This document shows, piece by piece, positions 38,772 through 48,202 of a stretch of 64,000 bases of DNA. Position 1 is the first letter of the stretch. Every line of letters begins with the position of its first letter. Both the position numbers and the translations under genes were made by a program. The stretch lies in the NCBI GenBank assembly GCA_016700075.1, contig CP065000.1, forward strand, positions 1,550,001 to 1,614,000, read 5' to 3'. Under the pieces are notes generated by a model, which was not told the origin of the DNA, made no database searches, and saw only the letters and a list, made by a program, of their open reading frames with translations. Origin of the DNA: Acidobacteriota bacterium. Its GTDB lineage: Bacteria; Acidobacteriota; Blastocatellia; Pyrinomonadales; Pyrinomonadaceae.

Positions 38772-40988
38772 TTACACAACGTCGAAACGATCTGCGTTCA
38801 TCACCTTGTTCCAGGCAGCAACGAAGTCTTTCAGAAACTTTTCCTTGCCGTCAGCACAGGCATAAACTTCGGCAAGTGCCCGAAGCTCCGAATTTGAACC
38901 GAAGATCAGATCGACGCGGGTGCCGGTGTATTTGACCTGTCCGGTGTTACGGTCGACACCGTTGAAAACCTGGCCGTCGCCATTAGCGGGCTCCCAACGC
39001 GTGCCCATATCGAGCAGATTAACGAAGAAATCGTTCGTCAACTGACCAGGACGGTCGGTAAATACGCCGTGCTTCGAGCCGTCCCAGTTCGCACCGAGAA
39101 CACGCAAACCGCCTACAAGCACCGTCATTTCGGGTGCGGTCAGGCCCAGCAACGCGGCTTTGTCAACCAACAATTCCTCGGCGGGCGTCTTGTGATGTCC
39201 CTTTTTATAGTTGCGGAAACCATCCGCCTGCGGTTCGAGGAACTTGAATGAATCGACCTCGGTCTGCTCCTGCGTAGCATCGCCACGACCCGAGGTGAAC
39301 GGCACGGCAACGTCATTTCCGGCATCTTTCGCGGCCTTTTCGATAGCCGCATTGCCGCCGAGCACGATCAGGTCCGCGATCGAAACGTTCTTGCCGCCCG
39401 CGTTGAATTCGGACTGAATTGCACTAAGAACGTTCAAGACTTTCTCAAGCTGTACGGGGTTGTTGACCTCCCAGAATTTCTGCGGGGTCAGGCGGATGCG
39501 GGCACCATTGGCACCGCCGCGATAATCTGAGCATCTGAACGTCGAAGCTGAGGCCCACGCCGTCGATACCAATTCCGAAACACTCAGGCCCGATTCGAGG
39601 ATCTTCGCTTTAAGAGCGGCTTCGTCGCCTGCGTCTATACGCGTGCCTGCCGGTACCGGATCTTGCCAGATCAAGTCTTCCGACGGAACCATCGACCCGA
39701 GGTAGCGTGCCTTAGGACCCATGTCGCGGTGGGTCAGCTTGAACCAAGCTCGTGCAAAGGCATCGGCAAATTCCTGCGGATTCTCCATGAACCGACGCGA
39801 GATCTTTTCATACGCCGGGTCCATACGCATCGCCATGTCGGCGGTGGTCATCATCGGCAGATGCTTTTTATTTGGATCGGCAGCGTCGGGGACGTTCGGC
39901 TCAACGTTCACAGGACGCCACTGATTCGCACCTGCGGGGCTTTTTGTAAGCTCCCACTCGTTGCCGAAAAGTGTCTCGAAATAGCTGTTGTCCCACTGCG
40001 TCGGCGTCGGCGTCCAAGCACCCTCGATACCGCTGGTGATCGTGTCTGCACCTTTGCCCGAAGCGTATGTGCTCAACCAGCCGAAACCTTGTGCTTCTAT
40101 AGGCGCACCTTCCGGTTCGGGTCCGACGTGTGCAGCATCACCCGCACCGTGTGCCTTACCAAACGTGTGGCCGCCGGCGGTCAAAGCGACGGTCTCTTCG
40201 TCATTCATAGCCATGCGGGCAAATGTCTCACGAATGTCGCGTGCAGACGCGAGCGGATCGGGATTGCCGTTAGGGCCTTCCGGATTTACGTAAATGAGAC
40301 CCATCTGAACCGCTGCAAGAGGATTTTCAAGCTCGCGGTCGCCGGTGTAGCGTTTGTCTGCGAGCCATTCGCCCTCCGAGCCCCAATAGGTATCTTCCTG
40401 AGCCTGCCAAACGTCCGAACGGCCGCCGCCGAATCCGAATGTCTTGAAGCCCATCGATTCGAGCGCCGCATTACCGGCGAGAATGAAAAGGTCTGCCCAC
40501 GAAAGCTTGCGGCCGTATTTCTGTTTGATCGGCCAAAGCAAACGGCGTGCTTTGTCGAGGTTGCCGTTGTCGGGCCAGCTGTTCGTCGGAGCGAAACGCT
40601 GCTCGCCGTTGCCGGCACCGCCGCGGCCGTCCGCAACGCGATACGTTCCTGCGGCGTGCCAAGCCATACGGATCATGAACGGCCCATAGTGGCCATAGTC
40701 TGCCGGCCACCAGTCCTGCGAATCGATCATCAGCGCCTTCAGGTCTTCCATGACCGAGTTCAGGTCAAGCGTCTTGAATTCCGCTGCGTAATCAAAATCC
40801 TCGCCCATCGGATCGGCGAGCTCTGAATTCTGCCTGAGTATTTTCAGGTCGAGAGCATTCGGCCACCAGTCACGATTAGACCGCTTTGTGCTGGTCGTAA
40901 AACTCATTGCACCGCCCGTGAACGGGCACCTGCTTGAATCATTGATCTCCAAAGCCTCGCCTTGGTTTTGTTCTTCTATGTTCTGCAT
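38772..40988 (-). CDS. katG: Catalase-peroxidase
   Basis: 738 residues from the ATG at 40988, which has GGGGGA upstream; a TTG five codons earlier is rejected. The haem pocket is complete: Arg107, Trp110 and His111 in IRMAWHAAGTYR, the tyrosine in MGLIYVNPEGPNGNP and the methionine in RMAMNDEETVAL that would form the Met-Tyr-Trp adduct, and the proximal histidine in AGGHTFGKAHGAG. The C-terminal half repeats the fold without haem. It removes H2O2 and protects against oxidative stress. It diverges from a ferritin-like gene, and a 21-bp palindrome lies between them. Confidence 0.97.
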   Translation of the reverse strand: MQNIEEQNQGEALEINDSSRCPFTGGAMSFTTSTKRSNRDWWPNALDLKILRQNSELADPMGEDFDYAAEFKTLDLNSVMEDLKALMIDSQDWWPADYGHYGPFMIRMAWHAAGTYRVADGRGGAGNGEQRFAPTNSWPDNGNLDKARRLLWPIKQKYGRKLSWADLFILAGNAALESMGFKTFGFGGGRSDVWQAQEDTYWGSEGEWLADKRYTGDRELENPLAAVQMGLIYVNPEGPNGNPDPLASARDIRETFARMAMNDEETVALTAGGHTFGKAHGAGDAAHVGPEPEGAPIEAQGFGWLSTYASGKGADTITSGIEGAWTPTPTQWDNSYFETLFGNEWELTKSPAGANQWRPVNVEPNVPDAADPNKKHLPMMTTADMAMRMDPAYEKISRRFMENPQEFADAFARAWFKLTHRDMGPKARYLGSMVPSEDLIWQDPVPAGTRIDAGDEAALKAKILESGLSVSELVSTAWASASTFRCSDYRGGANGARIRLTPQKFWEVNNPVQLEKVLNVLSAIQSEFNAGGKNVSIADLIVLGGNAAIEKAAKDAGNDVAVPFTSGRGDATQEQTEVDSFKFLEPQADGFRNYKKGHHKTPAEELLVDKAALLGLTAPEMTVLVGGLRVLGANWDGSKHGVFTDRPGQLTNDFFVNLLDMGTRWEPANGDGQVFNGVDRNTGQVKYTGTRVDLIFGSNSELRALAEVYACADGKEKFLKDFVAAWNKVMNADRFDVV

Positions 40989-41148
40989 TTGATTGTCCCC
41001 CAAACTGTTTGTGTAGATCTGTTTAAAACTTTAAAGATTATCGTTACAGCGAATAATAACCGACCTGAAATCGCTCCTGCCGACGTCCTTAACCAACTAG
41101 AGGCTTACGGTAAAAGTTTTTTAAAACCCGGCGTCGACTCTTACTTTT

Positions 41149-41169
41149 TTAGAATAATTCCAATTCTAA
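41149..41169. promoter_or_regulatory. 21-bp palindrome between katG and the ferritin-like gene
   Basis: TTAGAAT-AATTCCA-ATTCTAA has perfect 7-bp arms. It resembles, without matching exactly, the AT-rich operators of the Fur/PerR family. It is 80-90 bases before the ferritin-like start and about 160 bases upstream of katG, and could serve both. The remainder of the 41004-41239 gap shows no other clear motif. Confidence 0.4.
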
Positions 41170-41239
41170 GTGCTGTCAATTCCAAGTACCTCCATTTCCA
41201 AAGAAATGCGACATGCTTGTTGGTGATAAGATTGTGGCC

Positions 41240-41734
41240 ATGGCAGATGAAGCCTCCAAACGAGACCTAGTACGAATACTTCAAAGCGCATTTTCCGGCG
41301 AAGTTGCGGCCGCATATGCCTACCGCGGACACTGGAAGAGTTTGAAGAACTCGCCCGAGAAAGAGCGGATCAGGCAGATCGAAGAAGAAGAATGGGATCA
41401 CCGGCGGCGTGTCGGCGAGTGGCTCGCGAAACTCGGAGCTGCACCTAGGCCGTTTAGAGAAAAGGTATTCTGGACCATCGGCCGCGTTTTGGGACTGACC
41501 TGCTATGTATCGGGATGGTTCATGCCGATGTACTTTGCCGGCCGTTTAGAAAGCAAGAACTCCGTCGAATACGAGGATGCGGCCGTTTTTGCCCGTGAAC
41601 TCGGCATGCAGGATTGTGTCAACGATCTGCTGGACATGGCACGCGTCGAAGTGGAACACGAGGTGTTCTTCCGCGACGTCGTGAGCGGACATCGCCTGCT
41701 GCCTATCATGAAACGAGTATTTGGTTGGAGTTAG
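41240..41734 (+). CDS. Ferritin-like/COQ7-type di-iron membrane-associated protein
   Basis: 164 residues from the ATG at 41240; another ATG at 41213 would add nine residues, and neither has a clear ribosome site. The helical core has a di-iron ligand pattern: GEVAAAYAYRGHW, IEEEEWDHRRRVGEWL (ExxxxH-type), YEDAAVFARELG, and MARVEVEHEVFFRDV (second ExxxH). A hydrophobic hairpin (GLTCYVSGWFMPMYFAG) in the middle resembles the membrane helix of demethoxyubiquinone hydroxylase-like proteins. Its function is likely oxidative or oxygen-handling, consistent with katG next door. The organism appears to use menaquinone, so a ubiquinone role is less likely. Confidence 0.7.
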   Translation: MADEASKRDLVRILQSAFSGEVAAAYAYRGHWKSLKNSPEKERIRQIEEEEWDHRRRVGEWLAKLGAAPRPFREKVFWTIGRVLGLTCYVSGWFMPMYFAGRLESKNSVEYEDAAVFARELGMQDCVNDLLDMARVEVEHEVFFRDVVSGHRLLPIMKRVFGWS

Positions 41735-42690
41735 ACGGTTGACCTAAACCAATCGACAAACTTGGGAATACCATCGGCGATCTTTGTTTGGGGATCGTAA
41801 CCCAAAAGCCGGCGTGATTTGCTGATATCCGCAAAAGTCGCCGGAACGTCGCCGGGCTGCATCGGCTGGCGGTCGATGACCGCGCTCATGTCGAGCGACC
41901 GTTCGACCAGCGAGATCAGTTGGCTGAGTTCGGTTGTCTCCGATTCACCTAAGTTAAAAACCTCGTATATCGAGCTGTCGTAGTCGATCGCTGCTCGGAC
42001 GCCGTCGATTATATCGTCAATATATGTGTAGTCACGCCGCGTCGAACCGTCACCGAAAACCTGTATCGGTTTGCCTTCGGTGATAAGTTTCGCAAACTTG
42101 TGGATCGCGAGGTCGGGCCGCTGCCGCGCACCGTAAACAGTGAAGAACCGCAGGCAAATGCAGCGAATATCGTAGAGATGCGAGTATGTGTGGCAAATGA
42201 GTTCGCCGGCTGCCTTTGTAGCCGCGTATGGCGAGATCGGCTGATGGATGCGGTCGTCCTCCGCAAACGGCACTTTTTGATTAATGCCATAAACACTCGA
42301 TGATGAGCCAAAAACGAACTGCTTGATACCGTGTTCACGGCATAGTTCCAGCAAGTTCAACGTACCGTTGATGTTCGTTTCCGCGTATATCTTCGGTTCG
42401 GAAAGCGACGGCCGCACTCCGGCTCGTGCCGCGAGATGGGCGATGACATCGAATTTCTCACTAGCGAAAACTTTCGCCATCGCGTCCTCGTCGCGAATGT
42501 CCGCCTCGATGAATTTGTATTCCGGCCGCTTCAGATGCTCCGCGATATTCGAGTGCTTTATCTCCGGCGAATAAAAATCATTAAGATCATCAACGACGGT
42601 GATCTGCCAGCCGCCTTCCGCCAGGAGCCTGTCCACTAGGTGCGAGCCAATGAAACCCGCTCCGCCCGTTACAAGTATGTTTCGCGTCAC
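41731..42690 (-). CDS. NAD-dependent nucleotide-sugar epimerase (UDP-glucuronate/UDP-glucose 4-epimerase type)
   Basis: 319 residues, extended short-chain dehydrogenase fold. The NAD motif is LVTGGAGFIGSHL (about 6-18), the Ser of the catalytic triad lies in GSSSSVYG, and the YxxxK pair is in PYAATKAAGE. The sequence DLNDFYSPEIKHSNI and RFFTVYGARQRPDLAIHKF is typical of UDP-glucuronate 4-epimerases. It would supply UDP-galacturonate or a related sugar for surface polysaccharide, in keeping with wecB/wecC. Its stop overlaps the convergent ferritin-like gene by 4 bases. Confidence 0.86.
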   Translation of the reverse strand: MTRNILVTGGAGFIGSHLVDRLLAEGGWQITVVDDLNDFYSPEIKHSNIAEHLKRPEYKFIEADIRDEDAMAKVFASEKFDVIAHLAARAGVRPSLSEPKIYAETNINGTLNLLELCREHGIKQFVFGSSSSVYGINQKVPFAEDDRIHQPISPYAATKAAGELICHTYSHLYDIRCICLRFFTVYGARQRPDLAIHKFAKLITEGKPIQVFGDGSTRRDYTYIDDIIDGVRAAIDYDSSIYEVFNLGESETTELSQLISLVERSLDMSAVIDRQPMQPGDVPATFADISKSRRLLGYDPQTKIADGIPKFVDWFRSTV

Positions 42691-42828
42691 ACCCGAGATT
42701 TTATCTCAGCCACGCGGAAGGTGCGAGGCAGTTCGCGTTGATTTTGGCTGACGCAGCGTTTCCCTTGTGTTTTAAGCTCTGCGTTAACTATACTTTACGA
42801 GGTACGCAGCAATGATGGGAGGCACTAT

Positions 42829-43320
42829 TTGAAAACTGAATTCGAACGCACGAACCTGTCTGCTGAAGGAATGAGGTTTGCGGTCGTCGTTGCCCGTTGG
42901 AACCGCAACATCACATCACAGCTTGAGGCAGGTGCCATCCGCGGGCTGACATCTGCCGGATGTGCGGAAGAACATATCAGCATTTTTGCTGTGCCCGGGG
43001 CCTTCGAGTTGCCGCTCGCTTGCAAAAAGGCTGCTGATACGCGAAAGTTTGATGCGGTCATTGCTTTGGGCTGCGTTATCAGGGGCGACACGCCGCATTT
43101 TGACTTTGTCGCAGGCGAGGCAGCACGCGGTTTAATGGATGTTTCGCTGGAAACAGGCGTGCCGGTGATATTCGGAGTGATAACGACCGAGGATTTAGAG
43201 CAGGCGATCGCCCGAGCCGGTGACGCGGACGATCCTCACAACAAGGGCAATGAGGCTGCGGTCACGGCGATCGAAATGGCTCACATCTGCCGGGAGATCA
43301 GCGATCCCGTCCAAATTTAG
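42829..43320 (+). CDS. ribH: 6,7-dimethyl-8-ribityllumazine synthase
   Basis: 163 residues. It condenses the pyrimidinedione with dihydroxybutanone phosphate to form lumazine, the penultimate step to riboflavin. The start is a TTG at 42829, chosen because GGGAGG (42818-42823) is well placed; no in-frame ATG lies nearby upstream. Active-site segments are VVARWNRNIT, AVPGAFELPLA, ALGCVIRGDTPHFDFV and VPVIFGVITTEDLEQA, ending GNEAAVTAIEMA. No FMN riboswitch is visible upstream. nusB follows after 19 bases, a common pairing. Confidence 0.94.
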   Translation: MKTEFERTNLSAEGMRFAVVVARWNRNITSQLEAGAIRGLTSAGCAEEHISIFAVPGAFELPLACKKAADTRKFDAVIALGCVIRGDTPHFDFVAGEAARGLMDVSLETGVPVIFGVITTEDLEQAIARAGDADDPHNKGNEAAVTAIEMAHICREISDPVQI

Positions 43321-43339
43321 CAACATCAGCAGTATCCCG

Positions 43340-43828
43340 ATGTCTTTTGAAAAGCCAGAGAAGAGTTCAGGCACAAGGCACAAAGCCCGCGAAGCCGCAC
43401 TGCAAATGCTTTTTGCCGCAGATGTGGCGAAAACCGCTCCCGACGACCTTTGCAACAACTACTGGGGCACTCTTGGCGAGGATGGCCTAGACGCCGCCAC
43501 TCGTGATTTCGCCGACAGCCTGGCGAAAGGTACTCTCGAGAAGATCGAGGTCGTTGATGAGCGGATCAAGCATCGGGCGGAACATTGGCGCATCGAGCGA
43601 ATGGCGTGCGTTGACCGAAACATTCTCAGACTCGCCATTTACGAACTCCTGTATCGGGATACGCCGGCGACTGTCATCATTAACGAAGGACTCGAACTCG
43701 CTCGTTGTTTTTCGACCTTTGAATCTACCCAGTTCATCAACGGCATCCTTGATGCGATCAAGCACGATCTCGAGAATGACGCATCGACAGCAGATGACGC
43801 CATCAAGACCAAGGCAACAACAAAATAG
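43340..43828 (+). CDS. nusB: Transcription antitermination factor NusB
   Basis: 162 residues from the ATG at 43340. With NusE it binds the boxA of rRNA operons and prevents early termination. The family pattern is clear: RHKAREAALQMLFAADV, AEHWRIERMACVDRNILRLA, YELLYRDTPATVIINEGLELA and FESTQFINGILDAI. The pairing with ribH is widespread in bacteria. Its 3' end overlaps the next gene by about 50 bases in another frame, so cotranslation is possible. Confidence 0.94.
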   Translation: MSFEKPEKSSGTRHKAREAALQMLFAADVAKTAPDDLCNNYWGTLGEDGLDAATRDFADSLAKGTLEKIEVVDERIKHRAEHWRIERMACVDRNILRLAIYELLYRDTPATVIINEGLELARCFSTFESTQFINGILDAIKHDLENDASTADDAIKTKATTK

Positions 43829-44414
43829 CAGCAGAACCTATTACGGGGTATCCGCTGTTATTCTCCTCGGCATTCTTGTTCTCTTTTCCACCGCAGCGGC
43901 TCAGGAGCTGCCAAAAGAGATCCGCGGCTACAAGGTCCACAGAGCCAAGGTTCTTGTTGAACCCGACCCAAAACAGAGCAACGCCGATCAGGGGCATTCC
44001 GCTAAGCCTGATGCCGTCGTCAAGGTGCCTCGTCCGCGTGTCGTCGACATCGGGCTGACGGGAATTATCCTGGAGGTCACAACCAACATTTCGCCTCCGA
44101 AACAACGAGGTAAAGTCGAATTCCTTATGTTTCACGGTATTACCGTAAACGGAATACCCCTAGAAATTGAGGAATATCGCAAGCCGTTCGAGCTTTCGGG
44201 CGACCCCTCAAAACCGCTCACGCTTCCCGTTCGAGCTTATATCCGCAATACCGATATCTTGCGTGCCGCTTATCGCGAACTCGTTGACTCAAAAGAGCAA
44301 TGGAAGGTGAAAGGCCGCATCTTTGTGTTCGGGCGTTTTAAGAAGTTCGGCTTTTCCTTCAAACGCGTTATCCCAGTTGACTTTGACCTAGAGGTCCCGA
44401 ATCCGCTCCGCTGA
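43776..44414 (+). CDS. Secreted hypothetical protein
   Basis: About 212 residues from an ATG at 43776 (another at 43794); both starts lie within the 3' end of nusB. A basic N-terminus with a membrane segment (about 24-40, GVSAVILLGILVLFSTAAAQ) looks like a signal peptide. The mature part is beta-rich (VVDIGLTGIILEVTTNISP, KVEFLMFHGITVNGIPLEIEEY, GRIFVFGRFKKFGFSFKRVI) and may be an Ig-like or LEA-type fold. I do not recognise a family. It has the same orientation as ribH-nusB and is likely the third gene of that operon. Confidence 0.6.
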   Translation: MTHRQQMTPSRPRQQQNSSRTYYGVSAVILLGILVLFSTAAAQELPKEIRGYKVHRAKVLVEPDPKQSNADQGHSAKPDAVVKVPRPRVVDIGLTGIILEVTTNISPPKQRGKVEFLMFHGITVNGIPLEIEEYRKPFELSGDPSKPLTLPVRAYIRNTDILRAAYRELVDSKEQWKVKGRIFVFGRFKKFGFSFKRVIPVDFDLEVPNPLR

Positions 44415-44495
44415 CATTTCGCTGCATTCGATCGCCAAAGAGTTACTTTGCGGCCGCGATATGCGGTATCATAGGGGTTTACGTCAGAGGTTGAG

Positions 44496-47400
44496 ATGAA
44501 TACGACGGAAAACAAAGATATCTCGGGATTTATCAAAGAGGCTTTTGGCTCTAACGCCACCTACGTAGAAGGACTGCTTGCACGATACAGGCAGGATCCC
44601 AAGCTGGTCGATGAGTCGTGGCAGGAGTATTTCGGTGAACTGCTGACCGCCTCGTCGGAAAGCGGTGAGCCCAAAGCAGCAAATGCGTCGGTACAGCCCG
44701 TAGAACCGCAAAAGACAGCATCAAAAGCGGCGGCACTCGAGGTTACAGATGGGAAACCCATCACGGGCCCGGCTAAAAAGATCGTCGAGAACATGGAGCA
44801 GAGCCTTTTGGTTCCGACCGCAACCAGCTTCCGATCCATCCCCGTCAAGCTTTTAGAGGAAAATCGACGGATCATCAACGAACACTTAGCGAACCGCGGC
44901 CGCGGCAAAGCATCGTTCACACACATCATTGCTTGGGCGATAGTAGAGGCCGCAAGGGCTATTCCTTCGATGAACACAGGCTACGGCCTTACGAACGGAG
45001 TGCCGGCCCGTCTGGAACGTGAAAGCGTCAATCTCGGCATAGCCATCGACATCAAGAAAAAGGACGGCTCGCGGAACCTGCTCGTTCCGAATATCAAAGA
45101 AGCTCAGGCGATGAATTTCTCTGAGTTTTTTGATGCTTACAATGACAAGATTTCCCGGGCTCGCGAAGGAAAGCTCGAGATAGCCGACTTTCAGGGCACC
45201 ACGATCTCGCTGACCAATCCCGGCACGATAGGCACTGTGGCGTCGAACCCGCGTTTAATGTCCGGCCAAAGTGCGATCATTGCGACCGGAGCTATTGAAT
45301 ACCCTGCTGAATATCAGGCGATGACCGACGAAGCCCTGTCCCAGCTCGGCATCAGCAAGATAATGACGATGACGAACACTTACGATCATCGCGTCATTCA
45401 GGGTGCGGAGAGCGGACTCTTTCTCGCCCGAATTCATGAATATCTGGTTGGAAAGCACGGTTTTTATGACGGCATCTTTGCCGATATCGAACTGAATTAC
45501 CCTCCGCTTCGCTGGGCCACGGATAACAATCCCGCTCTTTTCGGCAGCAACCGCGAAGCCGAACACATAGAAAAGCAGGCGAATGTCCTTCAGCTCATTA
45601 ACGCATATCGCACGCGCGGCCATCTTTTGGCGGATATCGATCCGCTTGGGATGACCTCTTACCATGCGGCGGAGCTTGATCTGGAAAATTTCGGGCTTAC
45701 GATCTGGGACCTCGACCGTGAATTCATTACAGGCGGACTGCACGGTGAAAAAACGGCAAGTTTGCGGCGAATTTTGAGTATTCTTCGGCGTGCATACTGC
45801 GGCAAGGTCGGTATCGAATACCGCCACATCCAATCTAAAGAAGAAAAAGAATGGATCAGGCAGAAAGTCCGCGAACACTTCGTCGATACAGAGCCGCTCG
45901 CAGCCGACATTAAGAAAGAATTGCTGCAAAAGCTGATCGAAGCTGAGCAGTTCGAACAGTTCCTGCACAAGAAATATTTGGGCCAGAAGCGTTTTTCGCT
46001 CGAAGGCTGTGAGACCGTTATTCCTATGCTTGATCAGCTTGTCGAGGAGTCCGCGATCCGCGGCATAGACGAGATCTACATGGGAATGGCTCACCGTGGG
46101 CGCCTTAATGTTCTGTCGAACATCATTGGCGACCCTGAAACGGGAGACATGGCGGAACGTATTTTCACGGTCTTTGAAGGAACGTCGCACCCTGACTTCC
46201 CTGCTGACGAAGGTGATGTGAAGTATCACCAGGGTGCCATCGGCAACCGTAAAACACGGAACGGAAAAGAGATACGCATACAGTTGTCGTGTAATCCCAG
46301 CCATCTGGAGGCCGTGAATCCCGTAGTTGAGGGCATGGCCCGTGCTCGTCAGGACGATCTGAGGAACGGTGCAGGGCTAACTCGTGAGGAAGCCTACGAT
46401 AGAGTGATGCCGGTCCTGCTCCACGGTGATGCAGCGTTTGCGGGTCAGGGCGTCGTGATGGAAACGCTGCAGCTCGCTAATCTGCCCGGTTATCGGACCG
46501 GCGGTACGGTACACATCGTTATCAACAACCAGATCGGATTCACGACATCGCCGGAACTTAGCCGAAGTTCTATTTACTCTACCGACGCCGCTCAGATCAC
46601 GCAGACGCCGATCTTCCATATCAACGGCGATGATCCGGAAGCTGCGTTTCGCGTCATACAGATCGCACTTGAATACCGTCACACTTTCAACAAGGACGTT
46701 GTACTCGACCTTGTCGGTTTTAGACGACTTGGCCACAACGAAGGCGATGAGCCGAGCTATACACAGCCTGTGATGTACGCCCGCGTCAAGGCACATCCGG
46801 GCACACAGCACCTTTACGCCCGGCAGCTGATCCGTGAGGGCGTCATATCTGAGGACGACCTTAAGGCGATGACCGACAAGGTCGTCGAAAAGTACGAAGG
46901 CATTTTGTCGCATGCGAAACAGATCGCGTCCGAAAAGCCTGCACGAGCTGCCTTGCCCCAACATCCTAATGACGAGGACGGCTCGACCATTTTGGAGACC
47001 GGCGCGTCTGCAGATGTACTTTCTAAGGTCGCGGACAAGGTATCGCTGGTTCCTGACGGATTCAATATCAATCCTAAGATGGTTGGCCAACTCGGCCGTC
47101 GTGCAAAGATGGGCTCGGGCGAAGTGCCGATGGATTGGGGTTTTGCGGAAGCTATGGCTTTCGGAACGCTGGTGGCCGAAGGCACTCCCGTTCGGATCAG
47201 CGGTCAGGATTCGGGGCGTGGAACTTTCTCTCAGCGGCACGCTTCGATGTACGACACAATGACCGGCGACCGCTGGACACCGCTCGGCGAACTGACCAGC
47301 GAACGAAACCCAACTGCGAGGTTCTACGTTTTCGACAGCTCGCTTTCCGAATACGCCGTTCTCGGTTTCGAGTACGGTTATTCCGTCGTCTGCGTCAACG

Positions 47401-48191
47401 ACCTCGTAATGTGGGAGGCTCAGTTCGGCGATTTCTCGAATGGCGCGCAGATCATCATTGATCAGTATATTTCGGCATCAGAGGACAAGTGGCAGCAGAA
47501 ATGCCGACTGGTGATGCTGTTGCCGCACGGTTACGAAGGCCAAGGTCCGGAACACTCCAGCTCAAGGCTCGAACGCTACCTGCAGCTTTGTGCCGAGAAC
47601 AATATGCAGGTCTGCTATCCGACCACACCTGCACAGTATTTCCACCTGCTGCGTCGGCAGGTCAGGCAAGACAGCGTTCGTCCGCTCGTCGTGATGACGC
47701 CTAAAAGCCTGCTCCGTTTGCCGGCCGCCACATCCACGATGGCCGAGCTTGAGAATGGCGGATTTCAACCTGTAATTGATGACATTTCGATCGAAAGCAA
47801 GGAATCAGTTCGCCGCGTTGCGGTTTGCAGCGGAAAGGTCTATTACGACCTCTTGGCAGCACGTGAAAACAACGACGTAGCCATCATCAGGCTTGAACAG
47901 TTTTATCCTTTTCCGGCGACACGGCTCCGTGATGCCATCGCCTCTTATTCAAATGCTGCAGAGATCGTCTGGGTGCAGGAAGAACCCATGAATATGGGCG
48001 GTTGGCAGTTCGTCGAACGCCGCATCGAGGCTGTTTTGCCCGACGGCAAGGCATTGAGATTTATCGGCCGGCCCGCGTCCGCTTCACCCGCAACGGGATC
48101 ATACGCGATACACGAGCTCGAACAGTCTAAGCTCGTCGCGGAAACTCTGAATACCGGTTCTGCGGAGAGCACCGCTGCAGTACAGAATTAG
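44496..48191 (+). CDS. kgd: Multifunctional 2-oxoglutarate decarboxylase/dehydrogenase (fused E2-like and E1 domains)
   Basis: 1231 residues, the KGD architecture. A short N-terminal E1 tail motif (YVEGLLARYRQDPKLVDESW) is followed by an acyltransferase (E2) catalytic domain (about 95-345) without a lipoyl domain; its active-site motif is YDHRVIQGAESGLFL. Then comes the thiamine-diphosphate E1 part with MGMAHRGRLNVLSN, SCNPSHLEAVNPVVEG, HGDAAFAGQGVVMETL and GFRRLGHNEGDEPSYTQP, and a C-terminal transketolase-type region. The enzyme oxidises 2-oxoglutarate in the TCA cycle, or forms succinic semialdehyde or hydroxyoxoadipate in the decarboxylase mode described in Mycobacterium. The E3 and any lipoylated partner are not in the window. 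Confidence 0.95.
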   Translation: MNTTENKDISGFIKEAFGSNATYVEGLLARYRQDPKLVDESWQEYFGELLTASSESGEPKAANASVQPVEPQKTASKAAALEVTDGKPITGPAKKIVENMEQSLLVPTATSFRSIPVKLLEENRRIINEHLANRGRGKASFTHIIAWAIVEAARAIPSMNTGYGLTNGVPARLERESVNLGIAIDIKKKDGSRNLLVPNIKEAQAMNFSEFFDAYNDKISRAREGKLEIADFQGTTISLTNPGTIGTVASNPRLMSGQSAIIATGAIEYPAEYQAMTDEALSQLGISKIMTMTNTYDHRVIQGAESGLFLARIHEYLVGKHGFYDGIFADIELNYPPLRWATDNNPALFGSNREAEHIEKQANVLQLINAYRTRGHLLADIDPLGMTSYHAAELDLENFGLTIWDLDREFITGGLHGEKTASLRRILSILRRAYCGKVGIEYRHIQSKEEKEWIRQKVREHFVDTEPLAADIKKELLQKLIEAEQFEQFLHKKYLGQKRFSLEGCETVIPMLDQLVEESAIRGIDEIYMGMAHRGRLNVLSNIIGDPETGDMAERIFTVFEGTSHPDFPADEGDVKYHQGAIGNRKTRNGKEIRIQLSCNPSHLEAVNPVVEGMARARQDDLRNGAGLTREEAYDRVMPVLLHGDAAFAGQGVVMETLQLANLPGYRTGGTVHIVINNQIGFTTSPELSRSSIYSTDAAQITQTPIFHINGDDPEAAFRVIQIALEYRHTFNKDVVLDLVGFRRLGHNEGDEPSYTQPVMYARVKAHPGTQHLYARQLIREGVISEDDLKAMTDKVVEKYEGILSHAKQIASEKPARAALPQHPNDEDGSTILETGASADVLSKVADKVSLVPDGFNINPKMVGQLGRRAKMGSGEVPMDWGFAEAMAFGTLVAEGTPVRISGQDSGRGTFSQRHASMYDTMTGDRWTPLGELTSERNPTARFYVFDSSLSEYAVLGFEYGYSVVCVNDLVMWEAQFGDFSNGAQIIIDQYISASEDKWQQKCRLVMLLPHGYEGQGPEHSSSRLERYLQLCAENNMQVCYPTTPAQYFHLLRRQVRQDSVRPLVVMTPKSLLRLPAATSTMAELENGGFQPVIDDISIESKESVRRVAVCSGKVYYDLLAARENNDVAIIRLEQFYPFPATRLRDAIASYSNAAEIVWVQEEPMNMGGWQFVERRIEAVLPDGKALRFIGRPASASPATGSYAIHELEQSKLVAETLNTGSAESTAAVQN

Positions 48192-48202
48192 AAGTTTGAA
48201 GA

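Noticed and set aside
39663..40826. A 387-codon open frame opposite katG
   Set aside because: It lies entirely antisense to a highly conserved gene, has no ribosome site, and its product is Arg/Cys-rich with no domain. It is a by-product of codon bias.
45255..47240. Two long antisense frames (349 and 287 codons) in the 2-oxoglutarate enzyme gene
   Set aside because: They lie opposite strongly conserved catalytic motifs and have no gene-like features of their own.
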